A stretch of 17,714 nucleotides of DNA from JBNKEI01 sp050288705 (GTDB taxonomy: Bacteria > Myxococcota > Myxococcia > Myxococcales > UBA5297). Where the stretch lies: assembly GCA_050288705.1 (NCBI GenBank), contig JBNKEI010000086.1:1-17714 (forward strand), read 5' to 3'. The position numbers and the translations under genes are program-made. Under the pieces are notes generated by a model. The model was given only the letters and a program-made list of their open reading frames with translations. It was not told the DNA's origin and made no database searches. Positions 6,381-15,491 of this stretch are shown one piece after another. Every line of letters starts with the position of its first letter. Positions within the stretch are counted from its first letter, which is position 1.

Positions 6381-8648
6381 TTAAATGATTAATGGCGAAT
6401 TAGATTCAAGTACAAATCCAAAAATATTGGAATAAAATCTTCCATCGCATACCCATATGTCTGTCTTATCAACAAGCTCAGAAACCGCGCCTATTTCAAT
6501 AGCTTTTCGAAATTCGTGCTCCCTAAGCCCCACTTGATATCGTTGAAGTCTGCAATAAATTTTACGCTCGGGTATTCCCTTTGACTTTGCAGCAATCTCG
6601 ATAAGTTGTTGAGCCCTTTTATCATAAGGAACCAGTACTGCTCGACTAATGTCATCGATTATGGAAAATCGCGCAGCAACTTCTGGAAAATCTAACCTAT
6701 TGCGCAAAGGTTCTATGTCTCGCGAGTCGAGATCGGACTCGTACCAACGATTGAAAAATTCGCGAATGTGCACCGGGTCATTAATTGAAAGCTTTGAACT
6801 CAATGCCATAATTCTAGTGATTGCAGTTGCATCTGTGTAAGCTCCTGGTGGCGTTCCCTGTTTTCCTTCTGCTATTTCGGGCTCAAATACGAACACCTGT
6901 CCTGCGGGTTCTCCTGCTGCTGCAGTACACAGCCCCTCGCGGTCGCATCGACCGCATGCCTGTGCAATTGAATCGAAGGGCCCCATTGCTCTAAATAAGG
7001 CGGGAAAATCAATATCGACCCCGGCCTCTACAAGTTGGGTGGATACCACTCTACACGCGGCATTTTTGTCCATTAATCGTTGTCGAATTGCCTCTAATAC
7101 ATCGAGCCTGTGCTGCGCACACATTCTTGTCGAAAGGTGCCAAATCGAATCACTTTCAATTCCAGGAGCTTGAATGAGTTCTTTAAAAAGCTCCATTGCA
7201 TGGTCTCGCAAATTCACTATGCAAAGCGAACGTTTTTCTTCAGAGACGCGTGCAGCCAAATCCTTCCAGGAAATTGTTGCCGAATTTTCATCGCTGCCAG
7301 GCCATTGAATACGCACTCGCGACAAACAAGAAAAAAGTGCTTTCGGATTCTCAATGATTTCAGTGATTGTGCCTGGCTCCCATCGCTGGTCAGTGTTTGG
7401 GGCAGATGCCGGGCGCTCAAAAGCAGGCTGTGTTGCCGTGCAAAAAAGAAAGGTTGTTCCCCATTCATCACTAAGTTCGCGAATCATTGAAAGCAATGCG
7501 CGCAGCATGTTTCTAGGAAGCACTTGTACTTCATCGAGAATGACCACCGAACGAGCAATGTTATGAAGCCGACGAAGATCGGCAGGGCGATTTGAGAAAA
7601 GGGATTCAAAAAAACGCACCGATGTTGTTACCACAATGGGAACATTCCAGTTTTCCGCAGCGAGCCTTTTCTGCATTTGATAGGTATCAAGCATTTCCTC
7701 TGAGTCGTGCTCTTCGAAAAGATTGCCTGAATGGTGCTCAAAAATAATATCTTCTCCTATTGCTTGAGCAAATACCGAGGCATTCTGCTCAATTATCGAT
7801 AAATACGGAATCACTACAATAATTCGACGACACCATTGCGGTGTCAGGGCCGCTCTGCGAATCGCAAAAGCCATGGATGCAAGCGTTTTTCCCCCTCCCG
7901 TAGGAACCGTGAGAGATTGCAGCCGCTGCGGTTTTTCAGAAGCAGCAAGGCATGCCTCAAGTACCATACGCCGAGCTTCCCGAAGCGGCCCAGGCGCCAT
8001 TTTTGCCGCTCGTTCTTCAATGTAAGCCTGAAGGCGCTGCAAACGCAGGGAAGCGTCTTGGAAGGGGTGCTCCTCACAATTACTACCAGCCGCGTCCAAT
8101 CGGTCAGCGTCTACCAAAACGCTTTCCAGCATCCGCGTGTATAAATCGAGTTTATTACCTGGAATACGCAAAGTCGCCAAAGGATTGCCATTCAGCAGCG
8201 ATTCATGTCCGCAATTAGCAAAATCATCGCACATTCTATTCCATAAAATGTCTGCTTCGGCATTACATCGATTCACTCGTTCTTTCAAAGAGCTTGTAGA
8301 GCCGCCAATTGCTGGCAATCCAGCATGATGCCCAGCAATGGCGAGCGCAGTATCTACTGCGAAATGTTTTTGTGCTTTTGCGGCGCCGTGCCCCGAATGC
8401 TCCACTCGTTTCAAAGCGCCGAGAATTCTTTGCTGGAATGCATCGGAATATTTTCCCATATCGTGCAGCAAGCCAGCCCATCGAGCAGACTGGATAAATG
8501 TATTGTTTTCTGGATTCGCAGACCTTGCAAATTTTTCGGCATTTCGTGAAACATTTATGAGATGTTCCCTGAGAATTTGCCAAGCAGCACCTTCTGCAGA
8601 TGGCTTTTTTCCGCTGGGATCGCTATGCGCATAGAAAACTTTTTCCAT
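6381..8648 (-). CDS. cas3: CRISPR-associated HD nuclease-helicase Cas3 (type I-C)
   Basis: Cas3 is recruited by Cascade after R-loop formation, nicks the displaced strand and degrades DNA while translocating. The 755-aa protein is a fused HD nuclease plus SF2 helicase. HD residues: H8, H62-D63 (LLHDMGKY), H84/H87 (HSGH), H107-H108 (GHH) and the VDADRLD block near 179-185. Helicase: Walker A TVPTGGGKT (247-255), DEVQ box (372-375) in place of DEAH, motif III TAT (404-406), motif V around STQLVEAGVDIDF (536-548) and motif VI QACGRCDR (563-570). All are intact. The ATG lies one base after the stop of the upstream small gene and has no clear Shine-Dalgarno, so translational coupling is likely. 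Confidence 0.98.
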   Translation of the reverse strand: MEKVFYAHSDPSGKKPSAEGAAWQILREHLINVSRNAEKFARSANPENNTFIQSARWAGLLHDMGKYSDAFQQRILGALKRVEHSGHGAAKAQKHFAVDTALAIAGHHAGLPAIGGSTSSLKERVNRCNAEADILWNRMCDDFANCGHESLLNGNPLATLRIPGNKLDLYTRMLESVLVDADRLDAAGSNCEEHPFQDASLRLQRLQAYIEERAAKMAPGPLREARRMVLEACLAASEKPQRLQSLTVPTGGGKTLASMAFAIRRAALTPQWCRRIIVVIPYLSIIEQNASVFAQAIGEDIIFEHHSGNLFEEHDSEEMLDTYQMQKRLAAENWNVPIVVTTSVRFFESLFSNRPADLRRLHNIARSVVILDEVQVLPRNMLRALLSMIRELSDEWGTTFLFCTATQPAFERPASAPNTDQRWEPGTITEIIENPKALFSCLSRVRIQWPGSDENSATISWKDLAARVSEEKRSLCIVNLRDHAMELFKELIQAPGIESDSIWHLSTRMCAQHRLDVLEAIRQRLMDKNAACRVVSTQLVEAGVDIDFPALFRAMGPFDSIAQACGRCDREGLCTAAAGEPAGQVFVFEPEIAEGKQGTPPGAYTDATAITRIMALSSKLSINDPVHIREFFNRWYESDLDSRDIEPLRNRLDFPEVAARFSIIDDISRAVLVPYDKRAQQLIEIAAKSKGIPERKIYCRLQRYQVGLREHEFRKAIEIGAVSELVDKTDIWVCDGRFYSNIFGFVLESNSPLII

Positions 8649-8649
8649 G

Positions 8650-9009
8650 TTAGCTTGCTTTTTCGGGGCCCTTAAGCACGGTTACGAGTTGAGGCGCTCC
8701 ATTGCGTTGCCGACCTATATATAAACGCAAACGCAGTGGTTTGGGGCCGCGCCACAATTCTAAATGATTCAATTGTTTTATATAGCGAGCACATTCACTC
8801 AGGCGAATCAACTCTGCAAGAGCGTAAGGATACAGTAGACCCGGGCGGACACGATGTATGTATTGACGTACAGCGTGAGGGGTAATAAACCACCGTCCTG
8901 CTATCTTTTCTTCCATGGTCGCCCCGCCGTGGGCTCCAGTATAAGCCGCCGAGCAAGGTGATTTCAAAAACCAGTTCAATAGAGCTGAAAAACGCCGTAG
9001 GTGCTTCAT
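8650..9009 (-). CDS. Small protein of unknown function upstream of cas3 (TPHAV...LVTVL architecture)
   Basis: I do not recognise a named gene. The 119-aa product has a conserved-looking core from about residue 39: FITPHAVRQY, then RVRPG, a helix (YALAELIRLSECARYI), ELWRGP, and two C-terminal strands, LRLRLYIG and PQLVTVL. This His-helix-helix-strand-strand layout recalls small DUF4258/BrnT-like proteins, some of which are RNase-like toxins. The resemblance is by eye and weak. I chose the ATG at 9009, which has TTGGAG about 6 nt upstream. An ATG at 8916 would remove a poorly conserved-looking N-terminus and leave an 88-aa protein beginning MEEKIAGRWF. Its stop is one base from cas3, so the two are almost certainly cotranscribed. 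No partner antitoxin is visible. Confidence 0.75.
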   Translation of the reverse strand: MKHLRRFSALLNWFLKSPCSAAYTGAHGGATMEEKIAGRWFITPHAVRQYIHRVRPGLLYPYALAELIRLSECARYIKQLNHLELWRGPKPLRLRLYIGRQRNGAPQLVTVLKGPEKAS

Positions 9010-9086
9010 GCACCGCTCCAAATGATTTTCGTATTTTCGCCAGGGATTCTGGAGATGGCTGCGAATCTTTAGCTTTTATGCCTTTT

Positions 9087-10574
9087 CTATATGCTTTTAT
9101 GGTTTAAGGGGGCCAATGGCTGCAACATTCTATTTAAAAAAGGAAGCTCACTCATTAACTCTGCTTTCCCTCGTTCCATCATTTTAACCATCGAGGACAC
9201 ACTAGGAATAGCCTCCAAGGGAGAAAGAGTTCCCGAGAAGCCCTTGTATAAATGAGCGTGATCTATGCCTTTTTGCACTTGAGTAGCCATTAGCTGCTGA
9301 ATCGCCAACCACATGGGAGAAGATAGTCGCGGGGCAAAGCCGTCTAATGCTAAAATTAATGCGTTACGTGTTCCAATTAAGCCTCGCTGAACTGCTTGCC
9401 AAGCAGCACGAACAGGAACATTGTCCACCAAAAAACCGTCGGTAATACGAAACAAATCGTGACGCAAAAACATATCGTCAAGAATTGCGCGCATTCTTTC
9501 ATCACGACGGATTAGATCGTAATGGAGAACTCCGGGAAGAGCTGCCGAAAAGCCCACTGCATCTACTGCATCAAAATTTTCTGTTCCTGAGTCAAACCCT
9601 AAATTTATTGTCTGCAGCCGATCGGATACCTGCGCCAATTCAGTAAAAGAACTTATGATTTGGGGAATTTTTCGAGCCCAAAACCACGGCCGAGGAAATC
9701 CGGCTATTCCCTCAAGAAGACTTTCATAAAACTCTATTGGATGAGGAAGGACACCAGAACGGATCCCCGACACCGTTACCACCAAAGGGATAGGTAAATC
9801 GGATAGACAGAGCGATGTTCCATCGGGACGACGAAAGAAATTTCCAATTGCTGAATGCAAATGAAAACGCAACGCTGCGGGTAATCCATAGCGGCTTTTG
9901 GTAGATAATGGCTGAAAAAGTTTTCCCCAGGAAAGCGATCGTAAAATCCGTACAAATGAACTGGAATCAAAATCAAGATGTTTGGCTCGACATAGTCCCA
10001 AAACAGCGCCAATACTAGTACCGACTATAAGCGAAGGAGTAAAACCGGAATCAGCCAGAAATTTAAAGGCTCCCAAATAAATATAACCCACCCCTCCCCC
10101 ACCTCCGGCCACAACTACTAGCTTTCTGCTACGAATTTCCTGGTCAATTTGCTCCCAGGAAACCTTACCTTGGCAGATTCTACCTATTTGGGAGAGCGCT
10201 TCCACAACCCGATTGCGCAGTATCTTAGCAACGGGCGCCAATTTCTCTACAGAAGGGGTACTGCCAGCTCGAACGCCCGCTATCTCCAGCAGCTTGCAGG
10301 TTTCATCCCGCAAGCCAAGAACGCATGGTTCCAACTCAAGCTCACCCTGGTCAGTACGAATATGATGCAAGCGAGAAACCGATATAGCGGTTCGAATTAC
10401 TGTCTCTTCCGAAGAATCCAGTAGCGAAGGATTGCGCAATAACGAACGAACCAGTGCAATCTCTTTATGTTCTAAAGAGATGAGTACAGTCGAGCGAGCA
10501 TTTGCATCCATTGAGTATTCAGCAATCTTGGGAGGCAATTGCAAAACCCCAATTTTTCCGCTTTGGGCAAGCAT
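9087..10574 (-). CDS. Patatin-like phospholipase/acylhydrolase family protein
   Basis: Patatin-type enzymes are Ser-Asp dyad lipid acyl hydrolases. In the 495-aa product the oxyanion-hole glycine run (VVVAGGGGGVGYIYLGA, from about residue 153) is followed by the nucleophile elbow GTSIG with S187. The helix start SAALPG lies near 344 and the catalytic D379 is in TDGFLVDNVPV. The catalytic set is complete. The first 150 residues are a helical domain I cannot name. No signal peptide or transmembrane segment is evident, so a cytoplasmic enzyme is likely. The frame is open from a TTG at 10610, but I prefer the ATG at 10574, with a weak GGCGAG upstream. It lies downstream of infB in the same direction and upstream of the cas genes. 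The substrate is unknown. Confidence 0.9.
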   Translation of the reverse strand: MLAQSGKIGVLQLPPKIAEYSMDANARSTVLISLEHKEIALVRSLLRNPSLLDSSEETVIRTAISVSRLHHIRTDQGELELEPCVLGLRDETCKLLEIAGVRAGSTPSVEKLAPVAKILRNRVVEALSQIGRICQGKVSWEQIDQEIRSRKLVVVAGGGGGVGYIYLGAFKFLADSGFTPSLIVGTSIGAVLGLCRAKHLDFDSSSFVRILRSLSWGKLFQPLSTKSRYGLPAALRFHLHSAIGNFFRRPDGTSLCLSDLPIPLVVTVSGIRSGVLPHPIEFYESLLEGIAGFPRPWFWARKIPQIISSFTELAQVSDRLQTINLGFDSGTENFDAVDAVGFSAALPGVLHYDLIRRDERMRAILDDMFLRHDLFRITDGFLVDNVPVRAAWQAVQRGLIGTRNALILALDGFAPRLSSPMWLAIQQLMATQVQKGIDHAHLYKGFSGTLSPLEAIPSVSSMVKMMERGKAELMSELPFLNRMLQPLAPLNHKSI

Positions 10575-10650
10575 AGCTCGCCGTCGCTCTACTCGGGGCT
10601 CTCGCCCCAAACCCCATTTGCCGGCGGGTTTTGCAATTGGCTATTGATTA

Positions 10651-13569
10651 TTAGAGACTTTGACGAACCTCCTCAATCTCGTAAGCCTCCACCACATCGC
10701 CCTGCTTAATGTCACTGTAATTCTCAATAGAAAGACCACACTCGAAGCCACTCGCTACTTCCCGAACATCATCTTTGAATCGCCTTAGAGAGCCAATTTT
10801 TCCTACAAACACCTGCTTGTTATCACGCAAAAGTCGAACCATTGCCGACCGAGCGATTTTTCCATCTATTACTGCACAGCCAGCGATAGTGCCCAGTTTA
10901 GGAACACTAAACAAGTTACGCACTTCCGCGCGCCCCAAAGTCTTTTCTCTGCGCGTAGGCTCAAGCAATCCTTCCATGGCTTTACGAACTTCATCTACGG
11001 CTTGGTAGATGATTTGATACATGCGAATTTCCACGCCATGTTGCTGCGCTACTTCTGAGGTCTTTGACTCTGGACGAACGTTAAAACCCACGATGAGGGC
11101 GTCGGACGCCGCAGCCAGCATCACATCAGATTCTTTTACTCCGCCAACTCCAAAATCAATTACCTTCACCTTCACTTTGGTGCTGGAAAGTTTTTGCAAG
11201 GAATCCACTACCGCTTCTACCGAGCCCTGTACATCAGCTTTAACAATGAGCTTTAGCTCCTTTGCTTCGCCTTTTTCCACCCGAGAAAAGAAATCTTCCA
11301 GCTTAACCTTAGCGCTCTTGGCAAGTTCCTTTTCCCTATCTTTTTGGGAACGATGCAGAGCAACCTCTTTGGCAGAGTTCTCGCTATCTAAAACCCAAAA
11401 TTCGTCTCCCGCAGTTGGCACTCCTGACAAACCGATAACTTCTACCGGAAATCCTGGAAGAACCGACTCTACCTTTTCTCCATGATCATTAGTCATGGCT
11501 CGTACTTTTCCGAATTGAGTACCCGTAACTATCGGATCGCCAGCCTTAAGGGTCCCTTCGCGAACAATGACTGTAGCCACCGGACCGCGGCCTTTTTCCA
11601 ACTTGGCCTCAACTACCGTGCATTTTGCAGCTCGATTAGGGTTGGCCTTTAACTCGAGAACTTCCGCTTGTAGTAAAATCATCTCCAACAAATGGGGAAG
11701 CCCTTCTTGAGTTTTGGCTGACACCGGCACCATGATGGTATCACCACCGAATTGCTCATCTACTAATCCAAATTCCATTAGCTGATTCTTGACGGTTTGC
11801 AGATTTGCACCCGGCTTATCTATCTTGTTAATTGCAACCAAGATAGGAACCTCTGCCGCCTTTGCATGGTTAACAGCTTCACGTGTCTGCGGCATAACCC
11901 CATCATCAGCGGCTACCACAATAACTACAATGTCAGTCACCTTTGCTCCGCGAGCACGCATCGCAGTGAATGCCTCGTGGCCTGGCGTATCGAGGAAGGT
12001 AACTGCCTTTCCCTCGGAAGTCATGACTGAATAGGCGCCAATATGCTGAGTAATTCCACCAGCTTCTCCGCCAACCACATCTGCCTTACGAATCGCATCT
12101 AATAGACTGGTTTTGCCATGATCGACATGCCCCATAATGGTCACTACTGGGGGACGCGTCTTCATGTCATCAGGTCGACTATCGGACTCAGGAAGATAGT
12201 TCTCAATACCAAAGCCCTTCTTTTCAACTCGCCAGCCGTAGTCAGCGGCCAAAATCGCTGCCGTATCAGAATCTAAGCTGGAATTCACCGTTACCATCTG
12301 TCCCGATGCCATCAGCTTTTTGATGAGATCAACCGCCTTAATTCCTATGGTTCGAGAAAGCTCCGACACAGAAATAGTTTCGTCAATCTTGATTACCTTT
12401 TTCTCTTCTGCCATTTCTGTAATTTGGGTCTTGGCACCCTTCTTGGTAGGCTTCTTTTTCTTGCCTACCCTAAGCGGTAGAGTAACTCGCCCGCGAGCAA
12501 GATCAATGAGCTCTTGCTTGGTAAGATTTTCCTTGATTTCCTGCTTTCCACGTTTTTTGGCGGAATGATCTTTAGTCACATCAGTGAATTCACGCCGCCC
12601 CATGAAATCGGTGCCCACCTTAAGCTCTCGAACTTCTCCAATAGCCCTGGGCCCAGGAGCCAAAGGAACCCGCTTATGTGCATCAGAGGGAGGAGTAACC
12701 CGCCTAACCGGAACCGATGGTCTACTCAAGACCACCGCCTGAGTAGCAGTAGGCCGTTGACTACGAGGATCTACTGGAGGCCTCGGCTGACCAGAACCCT
12801 GCCGAGAACTAGGCGTTGGTCTAGCTGAGCGAGATGGACGCGATAAATTGGCATCTGAAACCTCTCGCGATACAACTCTCGGCAGCGAAGGGCCCGATGG
12901 CTTAATCGACTTAGCTGGGCGAGGTGATGCTTCTTGCTTGGTGGATGAACTTGTTGACGGGGTCGCGGGAGTCACAGTCGGTTTTCCAGATACAGCAGAA
13001 TCAGTTGTGGTGGAGGCCAAGGCTTCCTCTGGCTTCTTAATTGGCTTGGGTACAGATACAGGCTCAATGGTCACATTATCGCTACTAAGAGAAAATGCGC
13101 CAGTTGCACCTGCGTTATTGGAACTGACATTTCCCCCTTCAGCAACTTCTATCATTTCAGGTTTCTTTTCGGGTTCGCTTACAGCAACTTTGGGAATAGC
13201 AGATGTAGAAGATGTTTCCTTTGAAGCATCTCGCGCTACCTCTGCAGCAGCCTTCACTTCTGCCGGTACAGTTTCCGTTGGCTGAGAGACCACAGTTTCG
13301 GCAGGAGATGGCACCGTTGCTGTAGCTTCTGGCCTTCTTCTACGTACCACAAAGCCAGCCGCATGTACCGGCATAGCGGCAGCCTTGGGCTTCCGCTTCT
13401 GCATTATTTTTTCTATTGCGACTGCAGCCTGATCCTCGTCCAACGACGAAGAATGGCTCTTGACATCGAAGTCCAAATCTTGGAGCTCGGAAATCAGCTC
13501 TTTATTGTCCATCTCGATGCCGTGGATCTTGAGATCCTTGGCGATCTCATGAACGCGCTTCTTCGCCAT
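10651..13569 (-). CDS. infB: Translation initiation factor IF-2
   Basis: IF-2 is the GTPase that brings initiator tRNA to the 30S subunit and promotes subunit joining. The 972-aa protein has an N-terminal IF2_N domain (MAKKRVHEIAKDLK), a long low-complexity Pro/Ser/Thr/Ala linker (about 80-310), and a second IF2_N-like domain near 395-445. The G domain has G1 GHVDHGKT (480-487), G3 DTPGH (527-531) and G4 NKID (581-584). The C-terminal beta-barrel domains follow and end in VVEAYEIEEVRQSL. The ATG at 13569 is preceded by GGGAGTAGGG. It is the third gene of rimP-nusA-infB. The 92 nt after nusA leave no room for the ylxR gene found there in some bacteria. Confidence 0.99.
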   Translation of the reverse strand: MAKKRVHEIAKDLKIHGIEMDNKELISELQDLDFDVKSHSSSLDEDQAAVAIEKIMQKRKPKAAAMPVHAAGFVVRRRRPEATATVPSPAETVVSQPTETVPAEVKAAAEVARDASKETSSTSAIPKVAVSEPEKKPEMIEVAEGGNVSSNNAGATGAFSLSSDNVTIEPVSVPKPIKKPEEALASTTTDSAVSGKPTVTPATPSTSSSTKQEASPRPAKSIKPSGPSLPRVVSREVSDANLSRPSRSARPTPSSRQGSGQPRPPVDPRSQRPTATQAVVLSRPSVPVRRVTPPSDAHKRVPLAPGPRAIGEVRELKVGTDFMGRREFTDVTKDHSAKKRGKQEIKENLTKQELIDLARGRVTLPLRVGKKKKPTKKGAKTQITEMAEEKKVIKIDETISVSELSRTIGIKAVDLIKKLMASGQMVTVNSSLDSDTAAILAADYGWRVEKKGFGIENYLPESDSRPDDMKTRPPVVTIMGHVDHGKTSLLDAIRKADVVGGEAGGITQHIGAYSVMTSEGKAVTFLDTPGHEAFTAMRARGAKVTDIVVIVVAADDGVMPQTREAVNHAKAAEVPILVAINKIDKPGANLQTVKNQLMEFGLVDEQFGGDTIMVPVSAKTQEGLPHLLEMILLQAEVLELKANPNRAAKCTVVEAKLEKGRGPVATVIVREGTLKAGDPIVTGTQFGKVRAMTNDHGEKVESVLPGFPVEVIGLSGVPTAGDEFWVLDSENSAKEVALHRSQKDREKELAKSAKVKLEDFFSRVEKGEAKELKLIVKADVQGSVEAVVDSLQKLSSTKVKVKVIDFGVGGVKESDVMLAAASDALIVGFNVRPESKTSEVAQQHGVEIRMYQIIYQAVDEVRKAMEGLLEPTRREKTLGRAEVRNLFSVPKLGTIAGCAVIDGKIARSAMVRLLRDNKQVFVGKIGSLRRFKDDVREVASGFECGLSIENYSDIKQGDVVEAYEIEEVRQSL

Positions 13570-13661
13570 TACACCCTACTCCCTGCGGCACTCAAACATA
13601 ACGCCGCGTAGCTTCTAGATCTTTCTAGCTCTGCGGTCAACAATCAGATCTCGACAAATTC

Positions 13662-15377
13662 CTAAGACGGCCCCGCCGATTGCTCTGGTGTTCCCGATCT
13701 AGCTGGTGGAGAAATCATTTCGATTGTCTCTTTAGACTCACCAGACTCACCACTCAGTTCTTCCCGCAGTTTTTGTTCCTCTACCAGGTAACTTTCTGCG
13801 GCAGTTTTTAACTGCCTTGCTTTTTTGATGCCTATTCCTGTGGAATCTGCAAGTTTCATCAAATCCTGTTCCTGAACCAAATTCTCCACCGTACCGTAGC
13901 CCCCTTGGGCAAGCTGCTCGATTGTTTTCTCCCCCACTCCCCGCACCCGCAGTAATCGCTCAATTGGAGATAGCATATCGGGGTGCCGACGCGCTTCCGC
14001 AAGTCGCGCAGCTTCGCGCTCTGCTTCCAGCTTTGTCAATTCTTGGGCATCAACCAACATCTGAGCTCGCGCAGCAGCTTGCATCTCCGCAATCTTTACC
14101 GAATCAATTCCTGGAATCTGAGCCAGTACCTCAGCGGAAGCTTCCGCTACATCTTGTGCTTTCCGAAATCCGTGAGAGTACATGGTTTCAATAAGCAGGT
14201 CATTAGTTCCAGGAAGTTTTCCTAGAGATCGAGCGGCAAACTCTCGCATTTCCTTAACACGACTTTCGCTGTTTATATCTAGCTTCCAACCAGTAAGCTG
14301 TGCCGCCAAGCGAACATTTTGGCCGCGTCGCCCAATAGCCAATGAAAGCTGATCATCAGGCACAATGATCTCCATGGCATGATTGGCGTCATCGATCAAA
14401 ACACGCGAAACTTCTGCAGGCGCCAAGGCAGAACAAACAAAACGAGCAGGATCTTCATCCCAAGGCACTATATCGATTTTTTCTCCACGCAACTCCTGTA
14501 CTACTGCCTGCACTCGACTCCCTTTCATTCCCACACAAGCACCTACTGGATCAACATCCGAGTCTCGGGAAGACACCGCAATTTTTGCCCTTCCACCGGG
14601 TTCCCTGGCAGCCGCTTCAATAACCACTACATTTTCTGTAATCTCTGGAACTTCCATTTCAAACAGCTTGGTTAGTAGATGAACAGAAGTACGCGATAAA
14701 ATTATCTGCGGACCTTTGGACTCGCGCAGTACATCCAAAACATAAGCTTGCACGCGATCCCCAGCCCGGTAGCTTTCTCTAGGAACCTGCTCTCTAACCG
14801 GCAATACCGCTTCCGCACGCCCTAAGTCGATTACAATATTGCCATGCTCAAAGCGCCGAGCAATTCCGGTCACTATTTCGCCTTTGCGATCTCGATACTC
14901 ATTAAACACGATTTCGCGCTCCGCATCTCGTGTTCGCTGGATAATAACCTGCTTGGCGGTTTGTGCTGCTATACGTCCGAACCCTCGACGAAAGGTCTTG
15001 AGTTTTAGCACATCTCCATATTGGTCGTCCTGGGCCTTGGCAGCCTCGGCGTCTTCGTCACGATAGAAAATTTGAAAAACCAGCTCATCTCCCGGTTCAA
15101 CTTCCAACCCCTTTGCCCGCGCTTCTTCAAGAGTTAGCTGATTGCAAGCCTGAAGGGGATCGGTAATTTCTGTAACGACCGTAATTGCCTGGAATAGCTC
15201 GACCACGCCTTTTGATTCTTCGTATTTGGCTTCCAGGTTCCTTTCTTGCCCGAATGTTTTCTTAGCTGACTGAAGAATCGCCTGCTCCAAGGTCTGTATT
15301 AATACCGAGCGCTCAAGTCCTTTATCCTTGGCGACTTGGTCAATGACCATATTCATGTTTACTGCCTGTGACTGCAT
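13662..15377 (-). CDS. nusA: Transcription termination/antitermination factor NusA
   Basis: NusA binds RNA polymerase, modulates pausing and takes part in termination and antitermination. The 571-aa protein has the RNAP-binding N-terminal domain (about 1-130), an S1 domain (166-230, KGEIVTGIARRFEHGNIVIDL), KH1 (GMKGSR at 283-288) and KH2 (AIGRRGQNVRLAAQLTGW, 347-364). Two helix-hairpin-helix-type C-terminal repeats follow (about 395-440 and 470-530, the latter with VRGVGEKT and TGIGIKKA). The frame is open from a TTG at 15425, but the ATG at 15377 has AAAGGA 8 nt upstream and starts where homologues do (MQSQAVNMNMVIDQVAKDKG), so I use it. It sits between rimP and infB, the classical order. 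Confidence 0.98.
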   Translation of the reverse strand: MQSQAVNMNMVIDQVAKDKGLERSVLIQTLEQAILQSAKKTFGQERNLEAKYEESKGVVELFQAITVVTEITDPLQACNQLTLEEARAKGLEVEPGDELVFQIFYRDEDAEAAKAQDDQYGDVLKLKTFRRGFGRIAAQTAKQVIIQRTRDAEREIVFNEYRDRKGEIVTGIARRFEHGNIVIDLGRAEAVLPVREQVPRESYRAGDRVQAYVLDVLRESKGPQIILSRTSVHLLTKLFEMEVPEITENVVVIEAAAREPGGRAKIAVSSRDSDVDPVGACVGMKGSRVQAVVQELRGEKIDIVPWDEDPARFVCSALAPAEVSRVLIDDANHAMEIIVPDDQLSLAIGRRGQNVRLAAQLTGWKLDINSESRVKEMREFAARSLGKLPGTNDLLIETMYSHGFRKAQDVAEASAEVLAQIPGIDSVKIAEMQAAARAQMLVDAQELTKLEAEREAARLAEARRHPDMLSPIERLLRVRGVGEKTIEQLAQGGYGTVENLVQEQDLMKLADSTGIGIKKARQLKTAAESYLVEEQKLREELSGESGESKETIEMISPPARSGTPEQSAGPS

Positions 15378-15491
15378 GGCGTTTTTCCTTTCTTCAGTCT
15401 CTTTGTGGTGATGGGCGTGGCCCAATCACGTTTTTCGGGCACGACGGACACCAATCCATCGCTATGTAAGAACCTGCCGAAATCTATGCTC

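Noticed and set aside
9087..10574. Patatin-like gene as a CBASS effector
   Set aside because: No cGAS/DncV-like nucleotidyltransferase or other CBASS genes nearby; the neighbour on one side is infB.
9072..10650. Rho-independent terminator after infB or after the patatin gene
   Set aside because: No GC-rich stem followed by a T-run could be found on the minus strand in either gap.
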